From CAYLLT01 sp964591605 (GTDB lineage Bacteria > Planctomycetota > Phycisphaerae > UBA1845 > PWPN01): 21,690 bases of DNA. The position numbers and the translations under genes were made by a program. The notes under the pieces are model-generated. The model was not told the origin of the DNA and did no database searches. It saw only the letters and a list, made by a program, of their open reading frames with translations. Of this stretch, positions 1 through 8,157 are shown one piece after another. Positions within the stretch are counted from its first letter, which is position 1. Every line of letters starts with the position of its first letter. The stretch covers positions 1-21,690 of the forward strand of contig CAZQEN010000092.1 of assembly GCA_964591605.1 (NCBI GenBank), in the 5' to 3' direction.

Positions 1-80
1 CAGGACCTAAGAGCGGCAGAGGCGGTGCGGGACTTGAATTCGCAATGCGAAGGTCGAGGGTTCGAATCCCTTCGCCTCCA
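1..80 (+). tRNA. 3' end of a tRNA-type gene, cut by the left edge
   Basis: A T-arm is clear: stem GAGGG (56-60), loop TTCGAAT (61-67), stem CCCTT (68-72). It is followed by a 7-nt acceptor strand CGCCTCC (73-79) and an A at the discriminator position (80). No CCA is encoded. A small hairpin at 39-51 (TTCGC/GCGAA around AAT) could be the long variable arm of a class II tRNA, such as tRNA-Ser. However, I could not fold a convincing anticodon arm from the visible bases, so the identity stays open. A tmRNA 3' end or a tRNA-derived remnant is also possible. The 5' acceptor strand (expected GGAGGCG) would lie outside the window. Confidence 0.45.
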
Positions 81-97
81 GTCTATAACTCACGTCG

Positions 98-116
98 GAT
101 TCACAAGTTGTGAATC
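98..116. promoter_or_regulatory. Perfect 19-bp palindrome, operator-like
   Basis: GATTCACAA (98-106) and TTGTGAATC (108-116) are exact reverse complements around a single G. It lies 17 bp after the tRNA-type 3' end and about 170 bp past the stop of the minus-strand gene ending at 289. No T-run follows on either strand, so it looks more like a binding site than a terminator. Its partner is unknown. Confidence 0.4.
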
Positions 117-154
117 ACCTCCCGCGATCGGGAGCGCGGCATTGGAACTCGCTG

Positions 155-172
155 TGTCGGGAAAACCCGACA
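155..172. terminator. Stem-loop downstream of the 289-3582 gene, possible weak terminator
   Basis: TGTCGGG (155-161) and CCCGACA (166-172) pair perfectly around AAAA. It lies about 115 bp beyond the stop codon of the minus-strand gene ending at 289. No T-run follows the stem on either strand, so intrinsic termination is uncertain. The rest of 81-288 shows no gene I can support. Confidence 0.25.
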
Positions 173-288
173 AACAGGAGAACCGTGCATGGTCCGGGGG
201 TAAAGGTCCTCATACACGTTCTGATTCCCTCTGAAGATGAGCTGTCTGAGCGCCGGGGCCGGGGGTCTGTCGGGGTTTGGTGACGAGC

Positions 289-3200
289 TCACTCGCACGC
301 CGGCGGGACGTTCGCGCCATTCAGACACTGCAGGAACAGAGTGGTGTCGGTGGCGTCAACCCCCCCATCCACGAAAAAATCGGCCCACTGGCACCCCGGC
401 GGGTAGGGGCCTTCGGTGCGCGAGAGACACAATTGATAGGCGCCGAAGTCGGCCATGTCCACGTCATCGTCGGCATCGAAGTCGCCCAGGTAAGACACCT
501 TCAGCGCGGCGGGCGCAGAGGGGACAGAATCGTTCGGATGCGAGATGATGCAGCGATAGTTCCCCTCGTCGGGTTCCTGTGCGTTGTTGATCTGGAGGGT
601 GTCGGAGGTGGCCCCGGAGATGCTGCCGCCGTCGCTCAGATCATTCCCGTTGCGCTGCCATCGATACGTGATCGGACCGGTGCCTCCGGCGACGATGTTG
701 AAGACGGCCGTCTCCCCCCGCCGCACGGTGACCGGCGCCGGCGGCTGGATGACGCCCAGGTCGCGCACGGTGACGACATCGAGATAAAACAGACCCGGCT
801 GCGAATGGAGAATGCGGAAGTCCGCTCCCCCGTTCTGGCGGTGGGCAAAGCGGGCATCGACGATGCGAAAGGTGTGGCTCTTCCACGTATCGCTGCCGGT
901 CAGCGCGACCTGTCCGCCATTCTTGTAGATGTCGTCGGGGAACGGCGCGGAGTCCATCGAATCGTACTGCAGCGCCAGCGAGCCGCTGCCGGTATCGTAA
1001 TACTCCGTGGTCACGAACAGCTCGGACCTGGTTCCGTTGAGCGCCTGATCGAGGCCGAAGTAAAAGTGAGGATCATCGTTGGGGTCGAGATTCCTCCGGC
1101 AGCTCCGGCCCCCGATGGTCGCCGGCTGCGTGTCCCCGTCGCCGACCGAGACAAGCGCCATGCCCTGGTTGACATCCGGATCTCCCAGGTCCGTTGAAGC
1201 CAGAACAGTGGAGCCGGATGATGAGTTGTAAGCCTGGACGACGGCATCGGCCACCGCCTTGTGCCAGTTGACGATCGTGGTCTGCGGCCACTGGTTGTGC
1301 GGCTCGTTCATGATCTCAAAGATCACGTTGCCATATCCGTTCAACTCGCTCACCATGCGCTGGATGAACGCCTGGTTCACTGTCCAGATCGGGGCCGGCG
1401 ACAGATCCAGGAACGGCAGAAAACCGCCCGAGCAGGTGAGGAAGCTGATGGAGGGCAGGTTGTTGGGGTCGTAATAGGGGCTGTCGGTGTACATCCCGAC
1501 GCTGCCCGAACACTGGACGCCGAAGCGGTCAAACAGCGTCAACTGCACCACGATCCCCCGCGCCGCGGCCTTGCGGACAAACTCCTTGACCCGGGCGAAG
1601 TATTGATCGTTGTGCGAATAGAGGTTCCACCTGGTTTCCGGCGGGTTTAACGAGGAGTCGGGCGTCTTGTAGCCGTCGTAGGGCAGCCATCCTGCGCGTT
1701 CGAACCCGGCGGCGCCGTTGGCGGTGGCCGTCCATTGCTCGATACACCACACGCGGGTCAGGTTGACGTGGTAACTGGCGAGCACATCCAGATATCCGTC
1801 CACGTCGCACATTTTGGCCACCAGCGCCCCGAACCAGCTCGAGCCGGCCAGCGTCACCGGCTGCCCGTCCCAGAGGAATTCGTGTCCCGAAACGGTCAGC
1901 CTGCCGCCCGGCGTCAGCGGCGAGGCGTGCGTGCCCAGCGTGGTCAGGATCTGCTTGCTCTCGGCGGGAAAATCCGCGGCGGTGGAAATGAAGTCGCCGA
2001 AATGGGCCCTCGGGCCGGAAGCCGGGGAGCGCCCGTCGCCGCCCAGGTGAATATCGTAATGCTCATAATGCTCGCCCAGGGCGGCCGTCCGGGCGATGGC
2101 CTCCTGAACCCGAGTGACGTTGGCGGCCGAGCTGTTATCGTCCGAGACGATCACCGGCTTACCCTCGGCCTGACCCTGGGCGATAACCGGATCGAGCTCG
2201 TTGGCGAAGGCCTCGGTGACGCTCAGGTGATAGGCGTTGGCGTGGATGTTGACGTGATCCTCAAAGCCGATCCGCGGGCCGGGCATCTGGCTGATCGGAA
2301 CGCTCGCACAACTGCTGACCACGGCAGCGCCGTTGTTGGTGACCCATCCCGAGCCCATGGATGCGAGTCCGGGGATGGCCACGTCGCTGAAGCCGCGGTT
2401 CGCGCCGATCCCGGTGTTCACCGCCTTGTCGTACTTGTCATAGCGCACGAAACCGTTGCTGCTGTTGTATCCGTACAGCCGCGCCAGCCAGATGCTGCCG
2501 GTCATGCGGTCCAGGGAGCCGCTGGAGACGAAGAAATTGTTGTTGTAGAACGTGCCGCGGCGAACGAGATTGCCCTCGGCGTCGGACTGATCCAGGTAAT
2601 ACTCGTTGCAGGGCATCCTGGTTGCATCCCAATTCCATGTGGAGGGTATCAGCAGCGTTTTTCGCCCATCTTCATGGTCGGTGCCGCGATAAACGACGGC
2701 GATGGGCTGATGGGAGATGGAAACGCTCTGCCGCGGCTTGGGGAAGCCCGGATCAGCCAGCGTGTCCGGGTCGTCGCGGCGGGCGAGGACCTTGCCGTTG
2801 ATGAGCGTGGTCCAGGTCGTCGGGTTCGTGCCCGCCGGGGCATAGTTGAAGGCGACGAGGTCGCCCCGCCCCAGCGCCTGCGTGGGCTCGTTCAACGCCG
2901 AGGCCACCATGAACATCCGGCCGGTTGAAGGGTCGAAATCCACGCGCGGCCCCGAATCGCTCGCCGAAGGTCCGGTGTAGGTGTTCTTGAGCGTGGTCAG
3001 GTTCAGGTTGACTTCGTACACCCTGGCAGGCAGATACTGCGGAGCCCGCGTGAGGGCGGCGATGAAGAGGCTGTCGGCATGCCCCGCATAGGTGCTGAAA
3101 CGGATGCATCCGACCCGGACGCGTTCGCCCAGGTGGTTCGTGCCCAGAAATGTGTTGGCGAGCTGCACCTTTTTCACGAGGCTGCCGCTGGCCGTGTATT

Positions 3201-3582
3201 CGGCGATCTCGATGTCGCGATAGGTCTCGGCCGGAAGCGCCTGGGACGTATCCCGGTCCATTCTTCTCGCGACGAACAGCCGGGCGCTGCCGTTGCCGTC
3301 GTAGGCGAAGGTGATCATCTCCCAGCCCCAGTCCTGCTTGTCGGGGTCGGGGTCGGCCACGAAGTCGATCAGCTTGCCGACGTAGGCGCCGGTGTTCTTG
3401 TTGAACATCAGCACGTCGCCTGCATCGGGTTTGTCGTCCTTCCAGGCGGTCTGAACGCCGTAGAGATACTCGGTATTGAACCCGTTGTTGATATCGCCGC
3501 GGACCGGGTCAGCAGCGGCCGCCGTCAGCAACACCGTCAACAGCAGGGAACCGATCGCCGCCCGGCTCTGTTCGTTCATCAT
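289..3582 (-). CDS. Secreted modular glycosidase-like protein with propeller-like, GH-A barrel (apparently permuted), Ig and dockerin-like domains
   Basis: This gene encodes 1097 residues from the ATG at 3580-3582. A GAGG lies just upstream, and a second ATG at 3577-3579 is equally possible. A signal peptide covers about residues 1-28. Residues 30-415 form the NGFN-type repeat-rich domain shared with three other genes here. Residues 437-545 resemble the end of a TIM barrel (VIVSDDN at 478-484), yet they precede the barrel start (DGQPVTLAGSSWFG, near 570-590) and the clan GH-A motif FEIMNEP with Glu760. A beta-rich region at about 857-940 may be a carbohydrate-binding module. It is followed by an Ig-like domain (948-1027, YRWQRNG and GNYRC) and a two-loop dockerin-like module (1031-1097, DFDADDDVDMADFG). 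The family suggests export and polysaccharide cleavage, but the substrate is unknown. The longer ORF starting at 3885 was rejected because it overlaps the end of the upstream gene. Confidence 0.85.
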   Translation of the reverse strand: MMNEQSRAAIGSLLLTVLLTAAAADPVRGDINNGFNTEYLYGVQTAWKDDKPDAGDVLMFNKNTGAYVGKLIDFVADPDPDKQDWGWEMITFAYDGNGSARLFVARRMDRDTSQALPAETYRDIEIAEYTASGSLVKKVQLANTFLGTNHLGERVRVGCIRFSTYAGHADSLFIAALTRAPQYLPARVYEVNLNLTTLKNTYTGPSASDSGPRVDFDPSTGRMFMVASALNEPTQALGRGDLVAFNYAPAGTNPTTWTTLINGKVLARRDDPDTLADPGFPKPRQSVSISHQPIAVVYRGTDHEDGRKTLLIPSTWNWDATRMPCNEYYLDQSDAEGNLVRRGTFYNNNFFVSSGSLDRMTGSIWLARLYGYNSSNGFVRYDKYDKAVNTGIGANRGFSDVAIPGLASMGSGWVTNNGAAVVSSCASVPISQMPGPRIGFEDHVNIHANAYHLSVTEAFANELDPVIAQGQAEGKPVIVSDDNSSAANVTRVQEAIARTAALGEHYEHYDIHLGGDGRSPASGPRAHFGDFISTAADFPAESKQILTTLGTHASPLTPGGRLTVSGHEFLWDGQPVTLAGSSWFGALVAKMCDVDGYLDVLASYHVNLTRVWCIEQWTATANGAAGFERAGWLPYDGYKTPDSSLNPPETRWNLYSHNDQYFARVKEFVRKAAARGIVVQLTLFDRFGVQCSGSVGMYTDSPYYDPNNLPSISFLTCSGGFLPFLDLSPAPIWTVNQAFIQRMVSELNGYGNVIFEIMNEPHNQWPQTTIVNWHKAVADAVVQAYNSSSGSTVLASTDLGDPDVNQGMALVSVGDGDTQPATIGGRSCRRNLDPNDDPHFYFGLDQALNGTRSELFVTTEYYDTGSGSLALQYDSMDSAPFPDDIYKNGGQVALTGSDTWKSHTFRIVDARFAHRQNGGADFRILHSQPGLFYLDVVTVRDLGVIQPPAPVTVRRGETAVFNIVAGGTGPITYRWQRNGNDLSDGGSISGATSDTLQINNAQEPDEGNYRCIISHPNDSVPSAPAALKVSYLGDFDADDDVDMADFGAYQLCLSRTEGPYPPGCQWADFFVDGGVDATDTTLFLQCLNGANVPPACE

Positions 3583-3691
3583 GACCTCGCGATCCTGCGA
3601 CATCTCAATCCCGGAACTGGATCCCAGATCTCGGATTGGGCATTGCGCAACGCCTGCGCCCACGGGGTCACGAGCGCAACGCGGTGCTCGC

Positions 3692-6484
3692 CTATCCGCC
3701 GCAATCCGGATCGGCCGGTACCCCGGATCTCGATGCGCAGTCGTTGAATGCCTCAAGATCCGACTGGCTGATCTTTCCATCCCCGTTGGCGTCGAAGCAT
3801 TGACAGCGGGCCGACAGACCGCCCCCACCAGACAAACCCGTGTAACACTGCTGCCACTCACCGAAGTCGGCCATATCCACGTCATGATCGCCGTCCGCGT
3901 CCGCGGACGGCGTGTTGCACCCGCTGAGGACGGGGATCAGGCTCACCCCCGTGCACAGGAGTTCCTCGCCCGGGGCGAACATGCCGGCGTTCGTGCCCGT
4001 CATCCAGTCGAGCGTGAGCGTGCCCTGGCCGCTGCCGTTCTGGATTCCCCAGCCGAACGTTCTCGCGTTGACCGCCGGACCCTGCCCCGCATTCGTGTTG
4101 ATCAGAATCGGCGTGGGATTCTCGTTGAGATACACGGCAAAGGTGTTATTCCCGTAGTGGCCCGTGCCCGCCACCAGCCGGAGGATGACGAATTCATGTC
4201 GGGCACCCGTATCCGCGCTGGTGTGCGGTTCATTATTGGCCCAGAAACGGTCGTAGTCGCGGACCATCCCCGAGAGGCTGAACACTCCCTGACCGCCCCA
4301 CATGATCCGGGCGGCCGTCCACCCGCTCTGGCTGAGCCGATGGATCATCAGGTTCGATCCCTGATCGACGCTCTGGTCAACCCTCAGGCGGGCGACGACG
4401 GTCGCGCCGGCCCAGGCATCGTGGGCCGCCCCGATCGTATTCAGGCCGTCCCCGTTGTTCAGCAGATGCGCAAAAACGGTGGCCGGATCGCCGGTGTTCT
4501 TCACAATCTCGTAAGCCTTGCCGTTCCAGGACTGGTAGGGGCCGGTACCCCTGGGAAGCGTGACGAGGCCGCCCCGCCTGGCCCCTTCCGCCAGGTAGAA
4601 CCTGAAGCCGGGTCCGAACGCGTCGTCGCTCTCAGGATCGACATCGCCGCCATAGACGAAGGTCTGTACGTTCGATACGATCCTCACCTCCACCCAGCGC
4701 AGCAGATAGGGATCCGCGGTGATCTTATTCGGGGTAAACTTGAGATAGGCAAACGTTCCGCCGGCGGGAGGCGGGGAATCGATCGAGACGAGCACCGTGT
4801 CGGTCGGACTGGCATCGGTCAGCGGGCCGCCGCCGGTCTTGTTCAAATGCAGCCACGAAGGCAGGCTCACCGGGTTTCCATTGGCGTCGGAGCCCTCGAC
4901 CGTATAGCTGAAGTCCGTCCCGCTGAGCTTGGTGATGGTGAACGGGCGGGTCATGCTTCCGCTGCAGTGCCCCACCGCGTACAGGCCCGGGTCCGGCGTG
5001 ATCTGGTAAAGCATCTCGACGACCCTGAGCGTGACCGTCCGATCGATCGTGCGGCCGGAACCTGTCTCCGTGAAGCGCACGGTGGCGGCATGGACGCCCG
5101 GACTCAGTCCGGTCGCATTCAGGCTGGCGGTCACGGTCTCGGTGCTCCTGATCGTGATCGTGCCACCGCTCTTGTCCAGGCTGAGCCAGCCAACGTCAGG
5201 CGCTTCTGCCACGGTGTAACTGACATTGCCACTATAGGCCTTATTCCGCACGCTGAACTGCACGCTGCCGGGATTCGGCGTGCCCCCGGCCGCGACAACG
5301 ATCTCCTGTGCCGTCGTCGGAGTGACCAGGAGCTTCATGAATCCCGGGGTGGCGACGTCGTAGTAGGCGTTGTCGAGCAATATGTTGTTTACGCCGGAGA
5401 CGAAGGCCGGCCGGTAGTGCAGGTCGTCCGCCAGGTACTGGTCGATCCCAGCATTGTGCAGTCCGGCCTGCTGTGCGGCCTGGCGGCACACCATGACCCG
5501 GCCGTCGACCTCATCACGTTGTCCGGGGCCGGGGAAGCGGAGCATTGTGAAGGCCGATGCCTGACGCAGTTTCAGGTTGCCGTCGGTATCGACCTGGTTG
5601 ACGTAATACTCGAGCACCGGAGCGCTGGTCGTCGCCGTACTCCCGCCGCAGACGACCAGCAGCGTTTCCTCGTTCTCGGGATGATTGATGCCTCGGTATA
5701 TGACCGCATAGGGATGGACCGAGCCGCTGGTCCACGAGCCGCCCTCGGTCGATCCGTTGATCAGCGTGGTCACCGTCCCTTTCCCCGGGTCCACGGTGTC
5801 GACCTTCATCAGCGCGCCTTCGGGAAACGACGGCGAATTGAACACCATCACATACACGTCGCCGTTGTAGCCGTTTACATCGAGGTTCACGACCTGGTCG
5901 CCGCTGCTGAGGGTTTCGACCGTATAGACATTCAGGACGGTGTCGAGAGCCAGGTTCACCTCGTGCACGTAGCCGGGACTGCCCCCTGCCCGGTTGGGAT
6001 TGACGCCGATGAACAGCGAGCCATGGTAGTGGCTGTAGCGAACGCACCAGGGGAACAGATCGGTGTGGTCCGCGGGATAGGCCTTTCCCGGCGTATTGGC
6101 GTAAATGGCCTGCAGATTCGTGCTTTTGACGGTGCCGCCGCCGGCATTGAGCTCGGTGATCAGAACATTATTGGCTCCGCTGGCCGTGTTGGCCTTGATG
6201 ATGAACAGTCGAGCGTCGTTGTTTCCCGTTCCGGAGAAGGTGATCGAGTTCCATGCCGAACCGGCCGGCAAAACCGTCTGCATCGCCTCGCCGCTGATCT
6301 CGTCGAAGGCATAGACGGCCCTCGTCGTGCTTCCACGAATCCCATACATCCATGCTGTGTTGAAACCGTTGTCGGTGTACCCGAACCCGACGTTTGTGCT
6401 CAGGCCGAGCGTCAGGGCCACGCACGCCATCAGCCTTCGCCAACACCACGTCCGCTCTGCCGCGCCTGCCGCCATACTCATCAT
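3692..6484 (-). CDS. Secreted propeller-like/BACON-like/jelly-roll-like/dockerin-like protein
   Basis: This gene encodes 930 residues from the ATG at 6482-6484, with AAAGG four bases upstream. ATGs at 6479-6481 and 6473-6475 are alternatives. A signal peptide precedes YTDNGFNTAWMYG at about residue 37. Residues 38-385 are the NGFN-type domain, with recognisable pieces such as VIYRGINHPENEETLLV. Two BACON-like beta-sandwich domains follow (about 395-495 and 496-605), each with a WLSL or WLHL strand. Next comes a jelly-roll or laminin-G-like region (about 606-855) ending in AGMFAPGEE. The dockerin-like module (860-930) has loops DADGDHDVDMADFG and DANGDGKISQSDLE. No catalytic motif is visible, so binding or structural use is more likely than catalysis. 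The next gene downstream starts 109 bp after the stop, so the two may be co-transcribed. A sigma70-like promoter lies about 230 bp upstream of the start. Confidence 0.85.
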   Translation of the reverse strand: MMSMAAGAAERTWCWRRLMACVALTLGLSTNVGFGYTDNGFNTAWMYGIRGSTTRAVYAFDEISGEAMQTVLPAGSAWNSITFSGTGNNDARLFIIKANTASGANNVLITELNAGGGTVKSTNLQAIYANTPGKAYPADHTDLFPWCVRYSHYHGSLFIGVNPNRAGGSPGYVHEVNLALDTVLNVYTVETLSSGDQVVNLDVNGYNGDVYVMVFNSPSFPEGALMKVDTVDPGKGTVTTLINGSTEGGSWTSGSVHPYAVIYRGINHPENEETLLVVCGGSTATTSAPVLEYYVNQVDTDGNLKLRQASAFTMLRFPGPGQRDEVDGRVMVCRQAAQQAGLHNAGIDQYLADDLHYRPAFVSGVNNILLDNAYYDVATPGFMKLLVTPTTAQEIVVAAGGTPNPGSVQFSVRNKAYSGNVSYTVAEAPDVGWLSLDKSGGTITIRSTETVTASLNATGLSPGVHAATVRFTETGSGRTIDRTVTLRVVEMLYQITPDPGLYAVGHCSGSMTRPFTITKLSGTDFSYTVEGSDANGNPVSLPSWLHLNKTGGGPLTDASPTDTVLVSIDSPPPAGGTFAYLKFTPNKITADPYLLRWVEVRIVSNVQTFVYGGDVDPESDDAFGPGFRFYLAEGARRGGLVTLPRGTGPYQSWNGKAYEIVKNTGDPATVFAHLLNNGDGLNTIGAAHDAWAGATVVARLRVDQSVDQGSNLMIHRLSQSGWTAARIMWGGQGVFSLSGMVRDYDRFWANNEPHTSADTGARHEFVILRLVAGTGHYGNNTFAVYLNENPTPILINTNAGQGPAVNARTFGWGIQNGSGQGTLTLDWMTGTNAGMFAPGEELLCTGVSLIPVLSGCNTPSADADGDHDVDMADFGEWQQCYTGLSGGGGLSARCQCFDANGDGKISQSDLEAFNDCASRSGVPADPDCGG

Positions 6485-6674
6485 TTGACCTTTCTGGTGC
6501 TTTGCCGGGCCGGGCTCCGACCCCGCACAGTTCTCGTCCGGGCACTGACGGCCATCCGACCCCCCAAGAAAGGGCGTTGCTGCCGCCTGACTGTGCCGGA
6601 TGATCAGTTTCTTCCGCGACAAGACACGAGCAGTTCGCGCCACCCTCACTCACGATGGACACGACCCTGAACAT

Positions 6675-6684
6675 GCTAATTAGC
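6675..6684. promoter_or_regulatory. GCTAATTAGC palindrome in the leader of the 3692-6484 gene
   Basis: This perfect 10-bp palindrome lies about 20-30 bp downstream of the predicted minus-strand transcription start and 190 bp before the start codon. A site here could block transcription. The divergent GntR/LacI-type regulator is an obvious candidate binder, but this is inference from position only. Confidence 0.35.
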
Positions 6685-6712
6685 TCATCTTTTGCGAGCT
6701 GTTTGTTCGTGC

Positions 6713-6741
6713 ATTAGACCCAATCGCCCGCAAAAAGTCAA
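6713..6741 (-). promoter_or_regulatory. Sigma70-type promoter for the 3692-6484 gene
   Basis: On the minus strand the -35 box is TTGACT (6736-6741) and the -10 box is TCTAAT (6713-6718). They are separated by exactly 17 bp, and each box differs from consensus at one position. Transcription would start near 6706, giving a leader of about 220 nt. The surrounding 6660-6780 stretch is AT-richer than the flanking genes. Confidence 0.6.
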
Positions 6742-6884
6742 TCAAAAAGCGCGTCAATCGCATCTAAAGTGCCAATGGAACCCTCGGCGATGATGGCCGG
6801 ATGCCGACGCGAAAGCCCGTCTGTAACACAGAAAAACCATGGATCGATCGGCCTCACCCCACAAAAGGCCCCTGAGGGCTGGCA

Positions 6885-6920
6885 TTCACGATGCGACATG
6901 TTAATATGTATTATCATATG
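6885..6920 (+). promoter_or_regulatory. Possible promoter and autoregulatory site of the regulator gene
   Basis: A TTCACG box (6885-6890), an 18-bp spacer and TATTAT (6909-6914) could serve as a promoter for the regulator starting at 6967 or 6976. The -10 sits in an AT-rich stretch with partial dyad symmetry that runs from CATGTT (6897-6902) to CATATG (6915-6920), which would suit autoregulation. The rest of 6485-6966 shows no further gene. Confidence 0.35.
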
Positions 6921-6961
6921 ACCCAGGCGACCCGCCGACCCGTCGGTCCGGTCGCGAACAC

Positions 6962-6966
6962 AAGGA
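6962..6966 (+). promoter_or_regulatory. AAGGA ribosome binding site that questions the ATG start at 6967
   Basis: AAGGA abuts the ATG at 6967 with no spacer. It lies 9 bases before an in-frame GTG at 6976-6978, which is a normal distance. The GTG may therefore be the true start, removing only three residues. Confidence 0.4.
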
Positions 6967-8157
6967 ATGAATCGCGTGCCATCGGAAGCTTCTCCAAAGT
7001 ACCTCGAGATTTACCGTCACCTGCAAAAGGGGATTCTGACGGGGGAGTTCGGGATCGGATACCGGATTCCGACCGAGATGGAGCTGGCCAGCCGCTTCGA
7101 CACCTCCCGCGTCACGGTCGCCCGGGCGATCCGGGACCTCGTCAGGGATGGTCTGGTGGTGCGCCGCCGCGGCTCCGGTTCGTTCGTCTGCCAGCGTCCG
7201 CCCTCGTATCACAGCCCATTCTTGATTGTCTCGGTCAGCACGAGCGCCCGCGTCGGGGTGGTGGGGGTCATCGCCCAGGAGGTCATGCGGAACCTGCGGA
7301 AACTCGGCTTCGGCTTCACGGCGGAGACCCTGACTCCCGCGGATTTTCAGAATCTCGGCCGCCATTTCGAGTCGTTCTGCCAGCAGATCGACTTCCGGCA
7401 GGTCAAGGGCCTGTTTCTGACGCCGCTGGCCAGCCCCCTGGAGCTGATGTCGTTTGAGGAGCAGGCCGAAGTCAACCGTCGAATCTGTGATTTCATGGTG
7501 GCGCGTCAGGTGTCGGTCGTCCTGATCGACCGGGACATCCTCCCGTTCCCGCAGCGATCGCCCTTCGACCTGATCACCGTCGACAACGCGCAGGCGGGCC
7601 ACATCCTGACCCGTCACCTTCTGAACCTGGGTTATCACAGTATCCACTTCATCGCCTGGGGGCTGCTCGCCTCGCACTGGACCGTCGGAGCCCGCATCGC
7701 GGGGTATCGCCAGGCGCTGCTGGACGAAGGCATCACGCCGCCCCCGGAATGGATTCATTTCGGACCGCTTTCGGACCCGGCCTACGTTCGAAGCGTGATG
7801 GCTGACACGCGCCCCGAGGCATTCGTCTGCGCGAACGACAGTTGCGCCGCCCACCTGATGCGGACGTTGAACGAATTGAAATACCGCGTGCCCACGGACG
7901 TGGCCGTGGTGGGAATCGATGATGACGAGTGGGGAAACCTGCTGGCCGTCCCTCTGACCACGTTCCGCCAGCCCGCGGCCCGACTGGGCGCGATCGCCGC
8001 CAAAACCATGCTCGATCGTCTGGCACACCCGGAGGACCCTCCACGGACGATTACGATCACCGGAGAACTGGTTGTCCGCGAATCCTGCGGCACCGGCCAG
8101 CGTGTTCGGCGCGACGAGCGGCGGCGGCCTGCTCAGGGCAGGGCGCAGGGCGACTGA
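6967..8157 (+). CDS. GntR/LacI hybrid transcriptional regulator (AraR-like architecture)
   Basis: This gene encodes 396 residues, or 393 if translation starts at the better-spaced GTG at 6976. Residues 11-74 form a GntR-type winged helix-turn-helix: RIPTEMELASRFDTSRVTVA followed by the wing VVRRRGSGSFV. Residues 83-380 resemble the LacI/periplasmic-binding sugar sensor, including VGVVGVIAQEV, ITVDN, AFVCANDSCAAHLM, VVGIDDDEWG and the TTFRQPAARLG segment. This combination is known from AraR-type regulators that bind DNA until a sugar ligand releases them. The gene is divergent from the secreted protein gene at 3692-6484 and convergent with the glycosidase at 8133-10334, overlapping its 3' end by 25 bp. 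It probably controls part of this locus in response to a sugar, but ligand and targets cannot be read from the sequence. The C-terminal 20 residues are Arg-rich and look like a tail. Confidence 0.9.
   Translation: MNRVPSEASPKYLEIYRHLQKGILTGEFGIGYRIPTEMELASRFDTSRVTVARAIRDLVRDGLVVRRRGSGSFVCQRPPSYHSPFLIVSVSTSARVGVVGVIAQEVMRNLRKLGFGFTAETLTPADFQNLGRHFESFCQQIDFRQVKGLFLTPLASPLELMSFEEQAEVNRRICDFMVARQVSVVLIDRDILPFPQRSPFDLITVDNAQAGHILTRHLLNLGYHSIHFIAWGLLASHWTVGARIAGYRQALLDEGITPPPEWIHFGPLSDPAYVRSVMADTRPEAFVCANDSCAAHLMRTLNELKYRVPTDVAVVGIDDDEWGNLLAVPLTTFRQPAARLGAIAAKTMLDRLAHPEDPPRTITITGELVVRESCGTGQRVRRDERRRPAQGRAQGD

Noticed and set aside
1..80. Firm assignment as tRNA-Ser(UGA) from CTTGAAT at 33-39
   Set aside because: The flanking bases do not form a proper anticodon stem around this loop, and alternatives such as a tmRNA end remain possible.
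1735..2928. 397-codon open frame on the plus strand
   Set aside because: It is antisense to the permuted glycosidase gene and has no family features. The same reasoning applies to 277-1197, 9159-10280 and 15642-16520.
3583..3885. N-terminal extension of the gene at 289-3582
   Set aside because: It would overlap the dockerin-like coding region of the neighbouring gene and place a basic, non-signal sequence in front of a good signal peptide with its own ribosome binding site.
3476..6670. 1064-codon open frame on the plus strand
   Set aside because: It lies antisense to the secreted protein gene at 3692-6484. It has no signal peptide or domain pattern, its composition is rich in Arg, Gly and Ala, and it is explained by high GC content opposite a real gene.
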